Of a stretch of DNA of 64,000 nt, positions 59,268 through 64,000 are shown piece after piece. The DNA lies in the NCBI GenBank assembly GCA_963457665.1, contig OY735209.1, forward strand, positions 4,809,581 to 4,873,580, given 5' to 3'. The notes beneath the pieces are model-generated. The model saw only the letters and a program-made list of their open reading frames with translations, was not told the DNA's origin and did not search any database. The DNA is from Thysanoteuthis rhombus (taxonomy: Eukaryota > Mollusca > Cephalopoda > Oegopsida > Thysanoteuthidae). Numbering within the stretch: the first letter of the stretch is position 1; every line of letters starts with the position of its first letter. The position numbers were made by a program, and so were the translations under genes.

Positions 59268-61292
59268 TCAGTGTGTTGACATGTGCCTTTTGAAGCGTGA
59301 ATTGGAGGAAAATTTAACTCCACATATTTCACAGCTGAAAGGTTTCTCCCCAGTATGTCTTGACATGTGGGTTTTGAGTCTTGAATTTTGGGCAAATCTA
59401 GCTCCACATATTTCACAACTATAAGGTTCCTCACCAGTATGTGTGAACATATGTGTTTTGAGACATGATTTTCTAGAAAATCTACTTCCACATATTTCAC
59501 AACTGAATGGTTTCTCTCCAGTATGAGTTAACATGTGTCTTTTGATACTTGAATTTTGTGAAAATCTAACTCCACATATCTCACAGCTGAAGGGTTTCTC
59601 TCCACTGTGTGTTACCATGTGTATTTTGAGATGTGAATTCACGGGAAAACCAACTCCACATATTCCACAGTTGAAAGGTTTCTCTCCTGTGTGGGTTTTC
59701 ATGTGTGTTTTGAGACTTGAATTTTGAGAAAATCTAACTTTACATATTTCACAACTAAACGGTTTCTCCCCAGTGTGTGTTACCATGTGGGTTTTGAGAG
59801 TAGAATTTAGGGAAAAGTTAACTCCACATATTTCACAGCTAAATGGTCTCTTTCCAGTGTGTGTTAACATGTGTCTTTTGACACTGGAATTACATGAATA
59901 TCTTGCTCCACATATTTCACAGCTGAATGGCTTCTCTCCAGTGTGTTTTAAACTGTGTGTTTTGAGACTTGAATTTACAGAGAAACTAACTCCACATATT
60001 TCACAGCTGAATGGTTTCTCTCCAGTATGTGTTGACATGTGTGTTTTGAGTCTTGAATTTAAGGCAAATTTAACTCCGCATATTTCACAGCTGAAAGGTT
60101 CTTCTCCAGTATGTGTAAACATATGTGCTTTGAGACTTGAATTTCGGGAAAACCCAACTTTACATATTTCACAAGTGAAAGGTTTCTCCCCAGTATGTGT
60201 TAACATGTGTCTTTTGAGACTTGAATTTTGTGAAAATCTGATTCTACAAATTACACAACTGAATGGTTTCTCTCCAGTGTGTGTTACCATGTGTATTTTG
60301 AGACTAGAATTTACGGAAAAACCGACTCCACATATTTCACAGCTGAAGAGCTTTTCTCCAGTGTGTGTTAACATGTGTCTTTTGAGACTTGATTTTTGGG
60401 AACGACTAACTCCACATATTCCACAGCTGTGTGGTTTCTCCCCAGTGTGTGTTAACATGTGTGTTTTAAGTGTTGAATTTTGAGAAAATCTAACTCTACA
60501 AATTTCACAGCAGAAAGGTTTCTCTCCAGTGTGTGTTACCATGTGTTTCTTCAGACTTGACTTTCCTGAATATCTCACTCCACATATCTCACAGTTGTAT
60601 GGTTTCTCTCCAGTGTGTGCTAACATGTGTGTTTTGAGACTTGAATTTCTTGAATATTTTACTCCACATATTTTACAACTAAATGGTTTCTCTCCAGTGT
60701 GTATTATACTGTGTTTTTTGAGATTCGAATTTAGGGAAAACCTGACTCCACATATTTCACAGCTGAAAGGTTTTTCTCCTGTGTGTGTTAACATATGTCT
60801 TTTGAGATGTGAATTTTGAGAAAATCTAACTCCACATATTTCACAGCTAAAAGATTTCTCTCCAGAGTGTGTTATAATGTGTGTTTTGAGATTTGAATTC
60901 CGAGAAAATCTAACTCCACATATTTCACAGTTGTATGGTTTCTCTCCAGTGTGTGTTAGCATGTGCGTTTTGAGATTTGAATTTCCTGAAAATCTTACTC
61001 CACATACCTCACAGCTGAAGGGTTTCTCTCCAGTGTGTGTTAAACTGTGTTTTTTGAGACTTGAATTCAGGGAAAATCTAACTCCACATATTCCACAGCT
61101 GAAAGGTTTTTCTCCAGTGTGTGTTAAAATGTGTGTTTTGAGATGAGATTTCTGAGAGAATGTAGCACCACAGATTTCACAGTGAAATGGTTTCTTTCTA
61201 ATGTGTGTTACGTGTGTCTCAAGAATGGGCTTGGAGCAAACTGCTGATCCACCAGTTTTACAGCTTGAAGATTTCTTCTCATCAATATTCAT
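59268..61292 (-). CDS. C2H2 zinc-finger protein, 23 fingers (second subfamily)
   Basis: Encodes 674 residues: a short N-terminus (MNIDEKKSSSCKTGG) whose finger-like unit lacks its second Cys, then 23 C2H2 fingers, all with intact ligands. The core CEICGVRFS.NSSLKTHMLTH sets it apart from the other four loci. Helix position 2 is nearly always Ser and position 1 Asn or Lys; variation is concentrated at -1 (Q, L, G, R, V, S, C), 3 (S, N, H, T, R) and 6 (T, K, R, I, A). Finger 10 has Arg for the conserved Phe. Higher-order repeats are visible: fingers 11-14 resemble 19-22, and 1-4 resemble 5-8. The ATG is supported by an in-frame TAA 18-20 bases upstream and by a strong acceptor (CTCCTTTCAG) at 61323. 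The frame ends early compared with the repeat pattern, through an apparent 2-base loss. Nuclear DNA-binding role expected. Confidence 0.9.
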   Translation of the reverse strand: MNIDEKKSSSCKTGGSAVCSKPILETHVTHIRKKPFHCEICGATFSQKSHLKTHILTHTGEKPFSCGICGVRFSLNSSLKKHSLTHTGEKPFSCEVCGVRFSGNSNLKTHMLTHTGEKPYNCEICGVRFSRNSNLKTHIITHSGEKSFSCEICGVRFSQNSHLKRHMLTHTGEKPFSCEICGVRFSLNSNLKKHSIIHTGEKPFSCKICGVKYSRNSSLKTHMLAHTGEKPYNCEICGVRYSGKSSLKKHMVTHTGEKPFCCEICRVRFSQNSTLKTHMLTHTGEKPHSCGICGVSRSQKSSLKRHMLTHTGEKLFSCEICGVGFSVNSSLKIHMVTHTGEKPFSCVICRIRFSQNSSLKRHMLTHTGEKPFTCEICKVGFSRNSSLKAHMFTHTGEEPFSCEICGVKFALNSRLKTHMSTHTGEKPFSCEICGVSFSVNSSLKTHSLKHTGEKPFSCEICGARYSCNSSVKRHMLTHTGKRPFSCEICGVNFSLNSTLKTHMVTHTGEKPFSCEICKVRFSQNSSLKTHMKTHTGEKPFNCGICGVGFPVNSHLKIHMVTHSGEKPFSCEICGVRFSQNSSIKRHMLTHTGEKPFSCEICGSRFSRKSCLKTHMFTHTGEEPYSCEICGARFAQNSRLKTHMSRHTGEKPFSCEICGVKFSSNSRFKRHMSTH

Positions 61293-61322
61293 AATGCTCT
61301 TCAGATAAAGTTACAATGCAAG
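61293..61322 (-). other. 5' UTR part of the finger exon with splice acceptor, 23-finger gene
   Basis: On the minus strand a pyrimidine-rich stretch ends in TTTCAG with its AG at 61323-61324. The 30 bases to the ATG include an in-frame TAA. Any upstream exon must therefore be non-coding or lie in another transcript form. The upstream exon was not identified. Confidence 0.6.
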
Positions 61323-64000
61323 CTGAAAGGAGAAAAGTAAAGCAAATTAACCCAGCAGCCCAGTCACAAAAACACATTCAAATTTTATGGACTTGCTTTT
61401 TAGGAAAAAAATTCACATCACTTGAAATAAAATGGAATTCTCAGCTATCTTAAAAACTTCTGCAATGTTTTCTATCATACTCAGTAAAAGCATTTTCATA
61501 CATTCAAAAGAACATTAAAGCAATTGGAAAACAGGTCTGGTTAGTCACTCAATAAAAACCATCATATGACCAATGTCTTTTGGTAGCATGCCTTATTGGG
61601 CGGTTGATGAATTGAAAAATGGTGATCAATAAACAAATTACTTCTTTCACACTTTGTTGGGGAGAGATCACTGAAAAAGTCTGACTTTGAGGAAAAAACT
61701 AATGCAAATGCTGCTTGACATAAACTGAAGGATCAATTTAGCATAAACGTTCATTGCAAATTCACCCCTAATAATAACTTGATGGGGTGAAAAACAATAA
61801 CATATAGGATATATATGAGAGAATTTGTATTTCATGAATATTCCTCCAAGGTTTTAAATAACAGTTGAAACCATACATCATACAAATGCATTTTCTCTAA
61901 AAAAAATTTCAAGAAATGTGTTGAAATTTCGACAAATTCTAGTGTTATGGTCAAGGTGTTTAAAATTCAACATGATTGGCTGCTTCAGGGGCAAACTCCA
62001 CTGTGACTCTATCAGTGTTGTCTATATACATGTATGGATAGAAAAATGCAACTATTTCAGCAACCAATGGAATTTTTGGAAAACAAAAAAAAATGTGTTG
62101 CCAACTTATTGAGGGGAGTATGTGTGCAAAATTACAGTTTGGGCTTCACAAGTGACACATACATAGATAGAAAAACGTAACTATTTCAGCCACTTGGGTT
62201 AGATAGTAATCAGAAAAAAGAAAAGGAAGAGAGTAAGTATCCACTTTAGCATTATAGTAACATTGTAAATAGAACATCTTCAGCTCCTAAAATAGATATC
62301 AATTTGGGAAACATAGACTTTCCAACTGTAGAAATTGGATCATGAATTCAACAGATTTTGACAGTTCACCATCTTTTTTTAATACAGGAATGTTCTGTTT
62401 TTCTCCCAGGAATAGTCTTGTTTCTTTCTATGTATGAAAATTTATTAGTAAATATTTTACACCCGACGTGCCCGATGTTAAAAATGGTGCGTGAATAAGA
62501 AAAAAAAAAATCATGAAATAAAAACAAAACATTCCAGTAGTTGATGAAAACGATGGAGGGTCAAAACTAGTTCCACACAAATGATTCAATTTCCATGAGA
62601 AGAAACTCTTTGGACAATTCTGACACATGAAGGTCACACCTTAAAAAAAAAAAAAAATGGGAAAATAAATTCTTTGAAAGTAATTTTATGTGCTTTCAAT
62701 CCATAAACCCTTTTCAGGGGAATTTTCAGCCTTGAAAAAAGTTGATTTTTTAAAAAGTATCTAAAGGAGGTGGGTTCTATTTACAATGTAACTATAATAT
62801 GAGTCTGGACACATTTCTGCCATTTTTACGAAGAGAGATCCCAAACGATGCACTTCCTTCCTTTACCACAAAACATAACATGAAAATAAAAACTGAAAGC
62901 AATAAAAACGAATGGAGAAAAAAACAAAACCAAATGAATGAATAAATCTAGAAGCCAAATTGCAACTGAATTATAGAATGAAGTTGATATATATTCGGAA
63001 AATAAATAAGACTTGCTTTTTCTCCAACATATACAAATTTGATTTCTTCATTCCTAGCAGCCATTAGAAGAAAATGATAGTCTTTCTTTTTCAGGAAAAA
63101 AAGTCCTGCAAATAGATTCTTTGATAGATACTCTGGATGAGAAATGTTATCCCCAGACCAAAAAATCTATGTCTTCATAGGTCTCACCTGAATCTAAGAG
63201 ATGCCCCAAAATTAGTCTTTTGGATAAGGAAATGTTGCAGAAAAAGCTTACTTCAAGTTTCTTATTTGTACAATTTTTGAATCTTTCAGGGGTTACATAG
63301 ACCTGCCCAATGCTAAAATATTCTAAATTCAACTATTCAGGCTATAGACGATGCTAAATTTTCACACCTAAATGCTGGTTTGATATGAAGGATATTGAAT
63401 TCTATATCTAAATCCTTGATGATGCAAAATTTTGACATTTAAGCAGTGAAAGATGTTAAATTCCAATAGAATTTAGCTGGAAAAATTTAGGATCTTAAGG
63501 GATCTGGACATTGAAATTTAACCTTCTTCGACGTTCAGGCAGAGGAACCTAGCATGTATCTCATTCTTTGTTAAGTGGACCATTTCAGGAAAGTGCCCCA
63601 CAACCATCTCCTATCTTGACGTAGCTTTGGTCACTGGTTCTTTCTGGTCCAAAATGAAGTCCTGTAAAATTCCAGCTCAATATGTTAATTCATTCAGTCA
63701 CTCTAAATCCAAGTCTGCTTATCATTTTTTTTTCCATTTTCAACCAGTCAACGTTCCATAACAGGAAGATCTAAGGAACTGAAATTTTGTGCTCAGTGCC
63801 AAATTTTTACAGACATATTTTTGGAAAATGTTTCAAATCTAGCTCATTGTTCTTTACTGAATAAGATGTCAGAGTAAGCTACAAATTTCATCAGCATTTC
63901 TGGCAAGCCATTTTCAAAAAATCATAATTCACAACCTCCCCCCCCAGCTGTGTCTGACAGGGGTTTAGTGTCAGTGAACTCAGTACAAAAATATCATAAT
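61323..64000. other. Upstream of the 23-finger gene; no supported gene
   Basis: Contains an inverted copy (61557-61640) of the repeat at 27310-27380 (CCAAAAGACATTGGT(C/T)AT). No first-exon block like that of the other subfamily is present. The upstream exon of the 23-finger gene may lie here or beyond the window, but I cannot place it. Confidence 0.4.

Noticed and set aside
59773..60483. Long plus-strand reading frames opposite the 23-finger gene (up to 236 residues)
   Set aside because: They are antisense shadows of the 84-bp finger repeat: the translation is itself a 28-residue periodic copy (SQLNGFSPVCVNMC) and has no independent start or splice signals. The same holds for frames opposite the other finger exons.
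62205..62250. GAGAGTAAGTATCC donor-like site after a purine-rich run, resembling the first-exon donors
   Set aside because: It is on the plus strand while the nearby 23-finger gene is on the minus strand. The adjacent CCACTTTAGCAT sequence matches a repeat at 47.57 kb, and none of the other first-exon landmarks are present.

Overview
This window looks like animal nuclear DNA, AT-rich and gene-poor, with introns, microsatellites and decayed transposons. The genes are intron-split, and each carries its tandem C2H2 zinc fingers in one 3' exon. A mollusc, most likely a cephalopod, is the best guess. It rests on large local C2H2 expansions, compound TATC/CT/TA microsatellites, and a motif of the form AAGGGAGATAA that I recall as common in molluscan genomes. 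The organism is an inference; the gene content is directly readable.

The backbone is a cluster of four paralogous zinc-finger loci of one subfamily (finger core Cx[22 protein letters not shown]): 11.6-12.8 kb (-), 23.6-25.0 kb (-), 34.7-35.9 kb (+) and 48.3-49.3 kb (+). A truncated relic of the same subfamily lies at 4.6-4.8 kb (-). A fifth gene of a different subfamily (core [26 protein letters not shown]; 23 intact fingers) lies at 59.3-61.3 kb (-). Three loci (12, 35 and 48 kb) have a recognisable upstream first-exon block at 16.8-17.1 (-), 31.7-31.9 (+) and 43.3-43.5 kb (+), each ending in a good splice donor. The finger exons begin at matching acceptors, so the introns are about 2.8 to 4.7 kb. 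The 24 kb copy has no first exon that I can find and carries a nonsense codon inside its finger array. It is probably a pseudogene.

The space between genes holds: a left-end segmental duplication (0-4.8 kb against 7.7-11.9 kb); a second duplication carrying a whole finger exon plus about 3 kb of 3' flank (34.7-39.1 kb against 48.3-52.6 kb); remnants of a LINE-like element (14.9-15.7 kb), mariner-type (19.8-20.1 and 39.1 kb) and hAT (21.5-21.9 kb) transposases; fold-back elements (6.9, 28.0-28.8, 42.2 and 46.2-46.6 kb); a tRNA-derived SINE-like piece (40.3 kb); minisatellites (44.4 and 58.2 kb); and many microsatellites. No CRISPR, rRNA or confident functional tRNA was seen.

The proteins are expected to be nuclear DNA-binding factors. 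No KRAB, BTB or SCAN domain is visible in the finger exons. The most interesting signal is regulatory. In two paralogs, three copies of a 12-base GATA-containing motif sit exactly 24 bp apart just upstream of the shared first exon. Other notable signals are the mutational decay of individual copies and a nested higher-order repeat structure in the 23-finger gene.
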